A stretch of 64,000 bases of DNA, taken from contig NC_054743.1 of NCBI RefSeq assembly GCF_018143015.1, forward strand, positions 42,488,922 to 42,552,921. Reading direction: 5' to 3'. Origin of the DNA: Lytechinus variegatus. Taxonomy: Eukaryota > Echinodermata > Echinoidea > Temnopleuroida > Toxopneustidae. Below, in pieces: positions 51,101 to 59,389 of the stretch (positions within the stretch are counted from its first letter, which is position 1; the number at the start of each line of letters is the position of its first letter). A program made the position numbers and the translations under genes. The notes under the pieces are model-generated. The model was not told where the DNA came from and made no database searches. It worked only from the letters and a program-made list of their open reading frames with translations.

Positions 51101-52060
51101 TCTGCAAATTGGCAAAATCCAATATGGCCGGGAAAAATATCAAAATAACCCATGAAAATCATAAAATTGTCTACACATTGGCTATAAAGTACATGCAATT
51201 GTGCTGGCGGAGTGAAATACGCCCTGAAAAAAAAAAGATTTTTGACAAAGTATTTATTTTCTTGATATTCAAAATGGCCACCATACATCCTTGTACACTA
51301 TGAACGGGGAAACTAATTGATTTTCACATAAGTGAGCACTAAAATGGAAGTAATAATGATCTATGAGTGAAGTACTTTCTAAAAACACTGCAAGTCCTAA
51401 ATTAGCACTTCTTTTTTTTTTACAGTGTAATAATAATAATGATAGTGATCATGATGATAATGATAATAATAATAATAACAATAATGATAAAAATAACTTT
51501 GTCATTATTTGTTCACGTTACAATGAATTCAACCCAATTGTATAAGATGAATTATAGTTTGTTGATGAAAAGATATCAACAATATAAAGACAAAAAGTAA
51601 TTAAAATATCCATATAGAGTGCCACTAATATATATTTTAGGGACTGGCTGTACATCGGAATGGCGTCTAAAAAAGTTATGAATATTACTATCCCGGTCGT
51701 CATATTTTGGCTTCCCATACACAATTCTGAATTTTTCCCTACACCATGGGGAGCATTGCACGAAGAATGAAAAAAAAACAGCTGCAGAACCTACTATGCT
51801 CAGATTCTGTCCCTGTCAAGTGAATCAATTGTAGATTGATGAGTGACTCTTAATATATTGATCCCTTAAGGTTTTCTGATTGATAGCGTTATTATTCCTA
51901 TCGTAATCATCGTCTTGATGATCATTGTCATCGCGCTTATCATTATCTCCAAATATTCAGATAGCATGTGCCTGTAAATATGGTAAAGAAAAAATGGTTT
52001 ACCTGAAAATCCCAGCACAGCAGCAAGGAATAGGCCCATCAGGATGAAAACGTTGGACAT
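32959..52060 (-). CDS. C-type-lectin-like secreted protein, gene 2 (one exon not found)
   Basis: Exons recognised on the minus strand: 52003-52060 (signal peptide), 45921-46220 (first part of CTLD) and 32959-33140 (cysteine tail with stop). All are phase 1 and have the same order, and for exons 1 and 4 the same length, as gene 1. The exon for the CTLD end, expected between 45921 and 33140, was not found by eye. That interval is filled with an LTR fossil, foldbacks and dispersed repeats, so the exon may be lost, very diverged or overlooked. Skipping it would keep the frame, giving a protein lacking the CTLD C-terminus. CTLD features include CPPGWERLGPGCY, IWVGCEYE and a sequon at ENKTFVC. Function as for gene 1 is inferred. 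Confidence 0.65.
33377..33516. mobile_element. Short MITE
   Basis: CTGCTGTCACATTTCCCCTA at the left and AGGAGAAATGTGACTGCACC at the right are inverted. About 140 bp, no frame. Confidence 0.7.
33790..34010 (+). repeat. Echinoderm-type dispersed repeat
   Basis: AAAGAGGAACGAAACCTTTG, GAAGTTTGAGAAAAATCGGA, ATTTGAATATTGCGAT and TGTGATGTCACATGTGAACA. From memory this is a repeated wording in echinoderm genomes; a library search would settle it. Confidence 0.45.
34525..34828. mobile_element. MITE with CCTTGTTCAGACG termini
   Basis: CCTTGTTCAGACGTGGGATC at the left and CGCCCGTCTGAACGAGG at the right are inverted. TATCACGAC...GGAGGGAGG words are also inverted further in. About 304 bp. Confidence 0.78.
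35203..35410 (+). repeat. GTTTCATCAA-ended repeat with CACCGACTAAT units
   Basis: Starts GGGGGGCGTTTCATCAAAC and carries about eight CACCGAC(T/A)AA units. An oppositely oriented GGGGTGTTTCATCAA end is at about 41757-41776, so the two may be ends of one large element or two independent solo ends. Confidence 0.55.
35701..36802 (+). repeat. Dispersed element of tandem units, fuller copy
   Basis: Second copy of the family at 1662-2745. It has an inverted pair near its ends, GTCTCACCTGC (35722-35732) and GCAGGTGAGAC (36792-36802), enclosing about six ATGACCTTTGACCTTGGTCA units and a GCCGCC tract. The inverted ends suggest a DNA-transposon origin. Superfamily not assigned. Confidence 0.75.
36803..37245 (+). 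repeat. Imperfect GTT/GCT-rich low-complexity block
   Basis: A degenerate TGYTGY-type block in which two plus-strand frames stay open for up to 134 codons and encode valine, alanine and leucine runs. The openness follows from the repeat (few T-A-A/T-A-G words), so I do not call a gene. Confidence 0.65.
37484..38166. mobile_element. MITE-like element with CCTAAGAAGAC termini
   Basis: Left CCTAAGAAGACTGGGAGGGG and right CCCCCCGTCTTCTTAGG are inverted, and next to the left end lies a G-run/C-run hairpin. About 683 bp, no convincing frame. Confidence 0.72.
38829..41617 (-). other. Candidate spliced minus-strand exons, function unknown
   Basis: Three stretches have splice-like borders on the minus strand: about 41477-41617 (donor GTAAGT, frame includes FVDVFAATIRNETKKLVEAK), 39457-39586 (acceptor CTTCAG, donor GTAACA, frame TGTRELGSDWSTTARNVPAA... 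with a stop at 39476-39478) and 38829-38942 (no long frame). The first two join in phase 0 to a small frame, but I see no ATG start and no family match. It could be a non-coding transcript, an unrecognised small gene or chance. Confidence 0.2.
41600..41776 (-). repeat. GTTTCATCAA-ended repeat, opposite orientation
   Basis: Read on the minus strand: GGGGTGTTTCATCAATATTG, then TTGTCGCGCGACAA, GTCAGCGCTGAC and CCTCTGACTATTGTCAGAGG palindromes. It pairs in orientation with 35203-35410. Confidence 0.55.
41970..42107. repeat. Left arm of a ~45-bp inverted pair around the LTR element
   Basis: GAATAGAGAAAATAAATTATC plus AAATGGCCGTCTTA followed by AT repeats. The inverted partner is at about 45405-45450. 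The LTR fossil lies between them, so an older element was probably the target. Confidence 0.6.
42108..42563 (-). repeat. 3' LTR
   Basis: 456 bp, near-identical to 44817-45272. A 60-codon frame shared by both LTRs is not a gene. Confidence 0.88.
44817..45272 (-). repeat. 5' LTR
   Basis: 456 bp, followed on its outer side by the GTAG target duplication at 45273-45276. Confidence 0.88.
45276..45450 (-). repeat. Hammerhead-like core and right inverted arm
   Basis: On the minus strand 45344-45321 reads CTGATGA, a GGGCATGTGCCC stem, then GAAA, the conserved core of hammerhead ribozymes known from Penelope-like retroelements. The stem III side does not close onto a clear UH cleavage site, so activity is doubtful. 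An AT repeat and the inverted arm follow at 45380-45450. Confidence 0.4.
45519..45896. mobile_element. Foldback MITE with CCAATTCGTC termini
   Basis: CCAATTCGTCC at the left and GACGAATTGG at the right are inverted. The interior repeats TCGTCTAC and its complement GTAGACGA, and TGGTCTAATA and TATTAGACGAAATGG. About 378 bp; it lies just downstream of gene 2 exon 2. Confidence 0.78.
45921..46220 (-). CDS. Gene 2 exon 2, first part of CTLD
   Basis: 300 nt, phase 1 at both ends, acceptor TTTTTAAG and donor GTTAGT (a weaker donor). It encodes CPPGWERLGPGCYKFPPSLL, CNSIGGHLFVPKS and IWVGCEYERENKTFVC. It is closer to gene 3 than to gene 1. Confidence 0.88.
46221..47695. other. Gene 2 intron 1, no element assigned
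   Basis: AT-rich intron sequence. A tract of LINE-free, repeat-poor DNA with a poly-A run at 46727-46743. Frames here are short and unconserved. Confidence 0.45.
47696..49786. mobile_element. Foldback MITE split by composite element B
   Basis: The left piece (47696-47726, TACACTATAAAAAAAC and GAGCTAATTTA) and right piece (49660-49786, TTAGCTCTTAAAAGACTTGT ... AAGAGCTAAATTAGC ... GTGTA) together match the foldback at 55076-55248. Composite B sits between them, with TTA repeated on both sides. Confidence 0.72.
47727..49659. mobile_element. Composite element B with ~463-bp direct terminal repeats
   Basis: Direct repeats 47727-48189 and 49197-49659 flank 1007 bp of non-coding DNA. Each repeat starts GGTCTCACGGGCC and ends GGCCTGTGAGACC, so each has 13-bp inverted ends with one mismatch. 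It is homologous along its length, including the spacer ends (CAACTCTTCAGTAGCA; GTGAGTGTACAGAT), to composite A at 11751-13684. It is inserted in a foldback MITE. The family is unclassified (TRIM-like or transposon-like). Confidence 0.76.
49900..50280 (-). repeat. Gene 2 intron 1 segment homologous to gene 3 intron 1
   Basis: Minus-strand sequence here (ACTTTGTATCTCTGTCCCAA, GGTTATTTTACAAAAAGCG, TTGAATTATGAATCATT, CTCTAGAAGT.ATGTTC) is collinear with plus-strand 61540-61880 in gene 3. It supports a common origin of genes 2 and 3 including intron 1. Confidence 0.75.
50335..50660. repeat. (TCA)n microsatellite array
   Basis: About 320 bp of imperfect ATC/TCA units with CACATTCATCA interruptions, in gene 2 intron 1. 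Long methionine or aspartate frames across it are repeat artefacts. Confidence 0.95.
51395..51430. repeat. Solo MITE end
   Basis: CTAAATTAGCACTTC, a T run, then ACAGTGTAA matches the right end of the foldback at 55076-55248. The partner end is not clear. Confidence 0.4.
52003..52060 (-). CDS. Gene 2 exon 1, signal peptide
   Basis: 58 nt, 19 residues plus one base, ending in AAVLGFS with donor GTAAAC. Same length and phase as gene 1 exon 1. Confidence 0.85.
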
Positions 52061-52196
52061 TCTTTTAAGAGTTTGATTTTGCTGCTTGTTACGACGATTG
52101 TTCGAATATGCCTAAGAACAGATGGTCTTGCTGGAACAACTTTTGAAAACTCGTAGGATACCGGTCTTTTGCCGCATGGACAAGTGCATTTCTCTA

Positions 52197-52206
52197 CTTA
52201 TAATAA
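52197..52206 (-). promoter_or_regulatory. TATA-like box of gene 2
   Basis: TTATTATAAG on the minus strand, about 140 nt upstream of the ATG, in the position aligned with CTATATAAG of gene 1. Confidence 0.5.
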
Positions 52207-53192
52207 AGTTTCTTCTGCAAGGCACGTTTGTGCGTGTGTGAGAAATGGAGAAGGATGGGGAATGGGCAGATGAAATTACCATGCTTGCCATCTTTACTGA
52301 ACCTTTTACTAGCAAAATAGTAACTCCCTTTACCATACATGTATGTCTCCAACATGTTGGAATTATTGATAGTATGGTCGACGGACCTAGCCAATAAGTA
52401 CATTCACTTAAGATACCCATCGCAATAGCCATATTGGCGGTTTGAAGAGTGCAGTTGCCTTAGGACTATCTTTCTTATACTCATTAACAAGCCATTTAAA
52501 TTTCCCAATTATGTTTCTGTGGTGGAGACTTTGATGTCAAATACAAGAGGTAGAAATGGATCGAAACGTAGACCCTATTCTGTAATATCTATTTGTTGGG
52601 GTGTTCATCCCAATTAAAAACATCGAAAACATCTTCAGAGAGAGAGAGAGAGAGAAAGGAGAATATCCAGCAGGGACGAGTGCACTTCTCACACACACAC
52701 ACACAAAACAAGAACTATTCAGTGGAGAACGTTAGCTTAAAGCCTTTCTTAAAACTCAATAAATTTATTTTCCAGCGTTACGCAGTATAGCTGGTGAATT
52801 TTGTTTAGACGGCAACGTAGGAATGCCAAGTCAGGCAAGTGTAGCTGTCGTGATGACGTTGGGTAATTTGAATGTGACGTATAGGATAATTTGTATACGA
52901 AAAGATGTACATTCTTGAGTTTGGCGTAGAGAACGCTGAGAATCATTCTAGCCTTCTACAGCATAATACTATTAGTTACCAGAGTGAATAATTGATGTTT
53001 AAGAATACATTATTCAACTCGCTTTATTCTTTAGGTTTTGGCTATGCCAATTGAAATCAATTGTAGCTTGATGAATCACTCTGAAAAAAATGACCTTCAA
53101 ATCTTCCTGATTGTAAGGCCGACAAGGATGAGAAGCAAATGATCCGGCTATACGACTGCCTTGTATGTGGCCCTACCATTTCATCAGAAAAA

Positions 53193-53585
53193 CCCTTTTT
53201 AGACAGGCTAAAATTTCCTTAACCCCGTACTATTGGTGGGGCTAAATGGCAATTTAGCCCCACCTATAGTACGGGGTTAAGCTTAGCCCACTTTCGTTTT
53301 ACACAGCGTTTTTGCAAAGTGGGCTAACCCCACCTATAGTACGGGATTATTTGGCCCTGCAAAAAAGCAGGGTTATCCCACCAATTGCGGTGCTAAGAGC
53401 AATAGTACGGGGTTAAGATCGCATGTGTAAAACGAAAGTGGGCTAAGCGCTCCCATTCATGCCCCGCAACAGAGCCGGCCCTGTTGTCCAATCAGATGTA
53501 AGTATAATGAATATTCATGTACGGGGTTAAGGATAGTACGGGGTTAGCGATAGTCCGGGGTTAAGAAAATCCTGTGTAAAAAGCC
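53193..53585. mobile_element. Foldback MITE, family F copy 1
   Basis: CCCTTTTTAGACAGGCTAAA at the left and TCCTGTGTAAAAAGCC at the right are inverted. The interior is built from CCCCGTACTAT, CCCCACCTATAGTACGGG and CCCACTTTCGTTTTACAC words in both orientations, giving nested hairpins. The inverted second copy is at 59705-60252. Confidence 0.85.
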
Positions 53586-54381
53586 TACAAGAGTGTATAA
53601 ATGGCAACCAGTCATGTTTGACAATGCTTGCCAACTCGTTACTATTTTCCCCGTCTTTATTTTCGTTTCATTTATTATTTCTCATTTTTTCCTGTTCTTT
53701 TCCTCAATATCTACTCTCACATTTTAATTTCGTTTTCGTGTTTTCTTCTAATTTTTATCATTATAGTTACTATCATAAAAAATGTATCTTACAGGTTACC
53801 CAGACCCTGTCCCTTCTTACGACACCGTCCAGACATAGTCCTGTTATTCTGGTGCAGACAGGGGGCTCCCTTTGTGATACTCTAATGATCTGATTTTTTT
53901 TTGTTTTGCTTTTAATATTACTAGAATATGTAGTTATACATTTTTACACCTTTTTGTAATCGGTAAGAAGCAATGTCAGTGCGATAGGATGTATTTTTTT
54001 CTTCGCCGGGGAAGTGAGGAATGCATGCCGGATAAGTTCGCAGGGGAGAAATGAAGAGGCCAGCTTGGAACGGGTATGCTTATGCTCGTTTCACTTAAGT
54101 TCGGCCCCAGAATCGTTTCCGTAGATACCCTTCACGTTTGATCCAGCGTAATTTCAGGTCCACGACCACGGATCGCTACGTTTCGTCCAATTTCTTGGAT
54201 GAGCTGAGTAGTTCATTCGTGAATAATTCGGCGAAGATGTCTACCCCAGTACTCTCTAATATAAATTGTCTAAGAAAAGAGATTGTGAGCTTTCCAAAGA
54301 AATACAGGTAGGATTTAGGGGATTATATGGCGTTAGTTTTCCCTCGAGTTTAAAAATTATGTCTCGCGAACTAAGACATCT

Positions 54382-54415
54382 TCGAATGAATGAATGAATG
54401 AATGAATGAATGAAG
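54382..54415. repeat. (GAAT)n microsatellite
   Basis: Seven or so GAAT/TGAA units. The surrounding 53.6-54.5 kb has no recognised feature. Confidence 0.85.
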
Positions 54416-54514
54416 GACCTGAAACCCTATTATAAATTATTAGACAACGGATTATTTTCAATTTACTTCTTTGTGTATACACATCACTCTATAACCTATG
54501 TCAAAATACTTGTC

Positions 54515-54850
54515 TCATTGTTTAGAAATTTATGTCCCAGGTAGAAGAACTAGATCCTCTGAAGACCCACTTACATTAACATATCCAACTAAAATAAAAC
54601 AGACCGGAGATAGAACATTCACCGTTGCATCCTAAATGGAATGGAACAAACTTCCTATCACAATAAGACGATCCCCAACAATCGAGTCCTTTATGAAGTC
54701 CCTGAAAACTCTTCAGTTCTAGGCAACTGCCTCATTTAATATGTCATTCTGATTTTTGTTTATATAAATATGTAAACTGAAATTGTGAGCGCTTTGGGCC
54801 ATATGGTAAAGTGCGTTATAAAAATTGAGTGTTATTAAATATTGAGTATT
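54515..54850 (+). mobile_element. LINE (CR1/L2-like) 3' end
   Basis: Translation from about 54528 reads YVPGRRTRSSEDPLTL, TFTVAS, MEWNKLPITIRRSPTI and SFMKSLKTLQF, the standard C-terminus of CR1/L2 ORF2 (LRSS..., FS.A...WN.LP..IR...S...FK..LKT.LF), with one internal stop. A 3' part TTGTGAGCGCTTTGGGCCAT follows and ends in an ATT-rich tail. Confidence 0.78.
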
Positions 54851-54960
54851 TACCAGAAGCCACTGCTATATAACCACAAACTGAATTGAGAACATACATG
54901 CATGCCACAAGCGTTAATCCATTTCAATTCTACATGGCACCCTCCTCCTCGTCTTCAGTG

Positions 54961-55370
54961 CACTGTAAAAACTGTTGTAATAAAACTGACACCAATTGGC
55001 GTTAATAGAGGACCACACCCTGAGGTGTTAAAATTACACCCTAAAGATTGAACATAACACCAAAGAGTATAAGTGTACACTCTAAAAAATGAAGTGCTAA
55101 GTTAGCTCTTAAAGAGTGTGTATAGTGACTGCACTTCGGAGTGCTGATTTGTCTAGTTCAAATTGAACTAGACAAATCAGCACTCCGAAGTGCAGTCACT
55201 ATACACGCTCTTTAAGAGCTTAATTAGCACTTCATTTTTTAGAGTGTAAGAACCAAAGGTGTTGTAATAACACCTATAGGTGTAAAACTAACACCACCAA
55301 TTAAATACCGGTGAAAAATAACTGGTGTAGTCCTCTATGTACACCGGTTAACACCACAGTTTTTGCTGTG
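54961..55370. mobile_element. Outer foldback element hosting a second one
   Basis: CACTGTAAAAACTGTTG at the left and, in reverse, CACAGCAAAAACTGTGG at the right; ATAGAGGAC/GTCCTCTAT and GACACCAATTGG/CCGGTTAACACC also pair. GGTGTTA and TAACACC words recur throughout. The inner element 55076-55248 splits it. Confidence 0.8.
55076..55248. mobile_element. Inner foldback MITE, near-perfect hairpin
   Basis: TACACTCTAAAAAATGAAG ... CTTCATTTTTTAGAGTGTA with arms of about 80 bp that pair almost completely around TAGTTCAAATTGAACTA. TA at both outer ends suggests TA target duplication. Related copy: 47696-49786. Confidence 0.88.
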
Positions 55371-55794
55371 TGGCCTCTGCAACAGCAGGATCTGCAGCAA
55401 CATCATCTGCAAAATCTTCGATAGCGGGAGCTTGAACTCCATCCCCAAAGGTATCAGGCATCTGAATATCAGAACAAACACTTTATTTATAAATCAAATG
55501 TTCATTTCAATTTTCTATAAGAAAAACAAGGGGCATGATAACCCCCCTCCTTAAATAACGCCTATACAACCTCATTGGTTGCCAAACTGGCATAATGAAA
55601 ATAATGAACCGAAATTGTATTTGTAAATATTAAGTCTCGAGACCAATGCCTGAAAACTTACGTCGGGATGTAGATCAATTGCAAAAAAAAAGGTTAAAAT
55701 GAAATCATCTCATGTAGCTGCCATGCATAACACAGTATGCTATATACAGTAATATAAAATTAGTGAAATCACTCTCAAATATAATATACAAAAA

Positions 55795-57240
55795 ATGAAT
55801 GTTTATGATTGCAACGGACAAAATACTTCATGAGGTGAAATATAAAATGATCCATTTAACGAGACGTAGCCGAGTTGAATGGCTCATATTTCATCTTTCA
55901 CCGATGGTAGTATTCTGTCCATTCATTATTTGGCTTGTATGACACTTATATTTTTTTTATATGAAATTTATGAATTCATGAATTGATGCAGTGCGAGTTC
56001 GGTCTCTTTAATTTCCTAGGATTACGTCATTACAACATGCGCACGTTCAAAGGGAAAAATCGTATGGATCCAAAGTTGCACGATGAATGGATCTCAAATT
56101 GCACGGTTGATGACGTCATTGCAAATGGGCTGAGTGAACGATATCAAACAACCAATCAAATCACACGGATCTATATAGGTTTCATATAATTGTCATATAA
56201 TTATCATTGATAAATCTAGCCATAAGGAGACCTAGCAATTTGCTAAAAAAAATGAACTTGATGAAAGAGACTTTATTTATGGGGTAGTATGTTATCAGAC
56301 ACATCAGCTGAACTCCATCACTTACACATACAGTATACTTTATATGACACCTAGATAGATCCGTGACATTTGATTGGTCGTTTGATGTCGATCATTCAGC
56401 CTATTATACAAATAATAAATGTTTATGAGTGCAATGAATAAAATATTCATGAGGTAAAAAAAATGATCCATTCAACTCGGCTACGCCTCGTTGGTTATTT
56501 TTTTTTCATCTTTCACCGAATGAAGTATTCTGTTGCACGAATGAAAACAAATATCATTATTTGGTTTATATGATACCTAAAAAATGATTTTTTTTCATAA
56601 TTAACTTTATGACTTTCGATGCAAACCATACTCATGCAGTGCGAGTTCGGTCTGTTAATTGTTACGTCTCTTGATTGTTAGTAACCGGTGTGTTGGGTCA
56701 GTTGGTAGAGCGTCCGTCTCACAACCGGGAGGTCGGGGGTTCAAACCCCGGCCGCGTCAGACCAAAAGACGTTAAAAGATGGGAGTTGCTGCTACCCTGT
56801 TTGGCGGTCAACAATTAAAAGGATAGAGCTTCGTCGATCTGGCGCTGCACGGTGGCTGATCAATTGGGCAAAGCAAATTTTCGGATTTTTTAATTTCATG
56901 TCTATTTCGAACAATAAATTATGGATTTTCATTTTTCATTTTCATTACGCACGCACACTGTTGGTGCCTGCAGCTGCAGTCTTGGTACAATGGACAAAAT
57001 CGCTGAATGGGTTATTCAAACTTTCACCTCATGAAGTATTCAGTCCATTGCACTCATGAACATTAATTATTGTATATCAGAAATCATCTATTTGTAGGTG
57101 CCTTCTAAACCAAATTATATTTTTCTTAATTCGTACAATGGGCGGAATATTTTATTTGATGAAATATGAAATTAATGGATTATTTCATCTTTCACCTCTA
57201 AAAGTATTCTGTCCATTACTCTCATAAACATTCATTATTT
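55795..57240. repeat. Repeated TTCATGAGGTGAAA units, partly inverted
   Basis: Blocks of AATGTTTATGAGTGCAATG, ATATTCATGAGGTGAAA, ATCTTTCACC and TATTCTGTCCATT recur at about 55795-55950, 56405-56580, 56990-57080 and 57140-57240 in both orientations. GCAGTGCGAGTTCGGTCT occurs at 55988 and 56637. A SINE interrupts them. Confidence 0.7.
56693..56905 (+). repeat. tRNA-derived SINE
   Basis: TGGGTCAGTTGGTAGAGCGT (box A region) and GGTCGGGGGTTCAAACCCCG (box B) lie 40 nt apart as in a tRNA, followed by a body (AGACGTTAAAAGATGGGAGT, CGATCTGGCGCTGCACGGTG). The anticodon stem (GTCCG...CGGGA) encloses nine bases, so it is not a functional tRNA. Confidence 0.8.
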
Positions 57241-57559
57241 GTGTAACATTCGAACTATCGATAATATACTACATGATTATATTTGGGATCTACCCGCATA
57301 TGATGTTACATATCAACTCATACACCCGCCCTTTCCCTTCTCAAGAAGTACATCCACCTCACCGAACTACCATACTCCCTTATCGATGTTTATGACATTT
57401 TCAATCAGATTAAAAGGGTTTAAATGTTGAGTCTTAACGCACGAACAATCCACCGAAAACGGACGTTGATGGCAAGTCACACCTATACAATAATTTCCCC
57501 TTTTTAACACAAACAGACTCGTGGAGTCGCGCGATCATATGGAAAGCTATTTTAACATT

Positions 57560-58070
57560 TATACCAAGAATTAATTTCTTGATATCAAGAATTTATTTCT
57601 TGATATCAAGAATTCATTTCTTGATATCAAGAATTCATTTCTTGATACAAATAATTAAATTCTTGATATCAAGAGTTTCCATTTATTAACCACATAAAAT
57701 CATTTTTTTATATATAAAGAATTCACTTCTTCATATAAGAATTCATTTCTTGATATCACGAATTCATTTCTTGATATCACGAATTAATTTCTTGATATCA
57801 AGAATTAAATTCTTGATAGCAAGAATTTCCATTTATTAACCACATAAAATCATTTTTCATATCAAGAATTGATTTCTTGATATCAAGAAATGATTCATGT
57901 GGTTCATAAATATATATTTTTTTCTATCAAGAAATGAATTCTTGATAAAAAAATTTCTTGATATCATATACAAAAATTGAATTCTTGAAATCAAGAGCTC
58001 ATTTCTTAAATATCAAGAATTCATTTCTTGATATCAAGAATTCATTTCTTGATATCACGAGAGAATTTTT
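57560..58070. repeat. Palindromic satellite of TTCTTGATATCAAGAA units
   Basis: More than a dozen copies of a 16-bp palindrome spaced about 21-22 bp by ATTCATT or ATTAATT links. CATTTATTAACCACATAAAA occurs twice in the same sense (about 57670 and 57830), and a related ATGTGGTTCATAAAT in reverse near 57897. Confidence 0.88.
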
Positions 58071-58708
58071 TAAAGTGGAATACATTCACTTTTAAATCTT
58101 AAAAAATTCATTTTTTCATTGAATACAAAACAAATGTATGATCTTAACCACAAAGTAAAACTCGTATTGAAAGTATTCTAACTTGCTGGCGTGTAGAAAA
58201 TTTATCTGTGTGATAAAGTCTGTATGGCTGCCACAGCTCCTGTAGTCTTTTTCTGAGTACTTTATATCAAATTATCAAAATTATTCTTCATACAATTGAA
58301 ATCATTAGTTTACGTTTTGGGGGATAAACATGGTTAAGGCAGCGGAATGGTCCAAAGGCGGTTAATGTGTAATGAATTTTTTTTTTGGTGGTTTATGCAT
58401 GATTGATCCATAATTACAGCTTCTCTCTGGCACAAAATGTTGTTGGTAAAATTGTTATTACATGATAATTACGAAAGTGTCTGGAAGTCAATCGAATTTT
58501 GTCCTTTAAATCGTTTAACTGCTAGGAAGGATATATTATGCCAAATGTATGCACATATAAGTGTTCTTGATAAATTATCTTCATGTCAGTTGGCAGATTC
58601 TTTCTAAACATGGAATTTATTTCGAGAAGAAATTGTTAAAATCGATTTGGATATCCCTTTCTCATCTATTGGTGACTGTCAGTGTATTTGGTATGACATA
58701 AGGGAGGC

Positions 58709-59045
58709 AGCGTAGCTCAGTCGGTTAGAGTGCATGTGTCGGATAAGATCGTAGATCTCAACGTGAGGGGTTCGAGTCCCGCTCATGCCGAAACGCGTCT
58801 AACAAAAAATCTGATGCATTAGCGTTGTGTGTTATCGTGCCTCACCACTGTATTCAGTGCAGGTGTGAATGCAGTTGGAAAACACTCCATCCATCGGAAA
58901 GGACGCAAATGCTGGTCACGTGTATAGGAGAGTCATAACCTATGCACGTTAAAACCAATACACTAGTCGTCAAAGAGTAGGGTGTTCACCAGGTGAATTG
59001 CACCTGCCGGTCCCGGTAAGTCAAGTCAATCTTGACGTTCATATG
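58709..59045 (+). repeat. tRNA-derived SINE with long body
   Basis: GCGTAGCTCAGTCGGTTAGA (box A), GAGGGGTTCGAGTCCCGCTC (box B), then a body with GGAAAGGACGCAAATGCTGG, TATAGGAGAGTCATAACCTA and TGCACGTTAAAACCAATACA. The order is that of common marine-invertebrate SINEs. The extended region between anticodon and T arms excludes a working tRNA. Confidence 0.82.
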
Positions 59046-59389
59046 CCATAATAATCAATATAATGATTGTGGGCATTGACGGAAAGACAAGACATACACA
59101 TTTGTTCAAAATCAAAACAATATTTTCTTCATCAAGATGGGATAGACAAGTGAATCGTATTTATTGAATAGTTAATGTCATGTTTATATTTGTTGTTGTT
59201 GATTATAATCATTATTTTAGTTAATATATTTTTTATTATGTTTCTTGATAATGTTGATTCAGTAAAAAACATGAAAAAAATCAGCAAACGTTTTACACAA
59301 ACATGCATTTTAGATATTGTCGTTGCTGGCTTGTGATTAATCAGAACCATCTTAACTCTTTGTCAGACAAGGCACAAGGGCAATGCACT

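Larger units (their letters stand above)
51985..52750. repeat. Duplicated 5' region of gene 2
   Basis: Partner of 30600-31335. It includes the signal exon, 5' untranslated region, TATA-like box and about 550 bp of upstream sequence with a GA microsatellite at 52620-52645. Confidence 0.85.

Noticed and set aside
53618-53893. Two overlapping plus-strand frames of 85-91 codons
   Set aside because: T-rich low-complexity sequence giving phenylalanine/serine runs; no domain and no splice context.
56703-56775. Possible valine-type tRNA gene
   Set aside because: The box A and box B regions are good but the anticodon stem leaves a nine-base loop and a SINE body follows; called a tRNA-derived SINE.
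58709-58795. Possible tRNA gene
   Set aside because: Too long between anticodon and T arms, and it continues into a SINE body.
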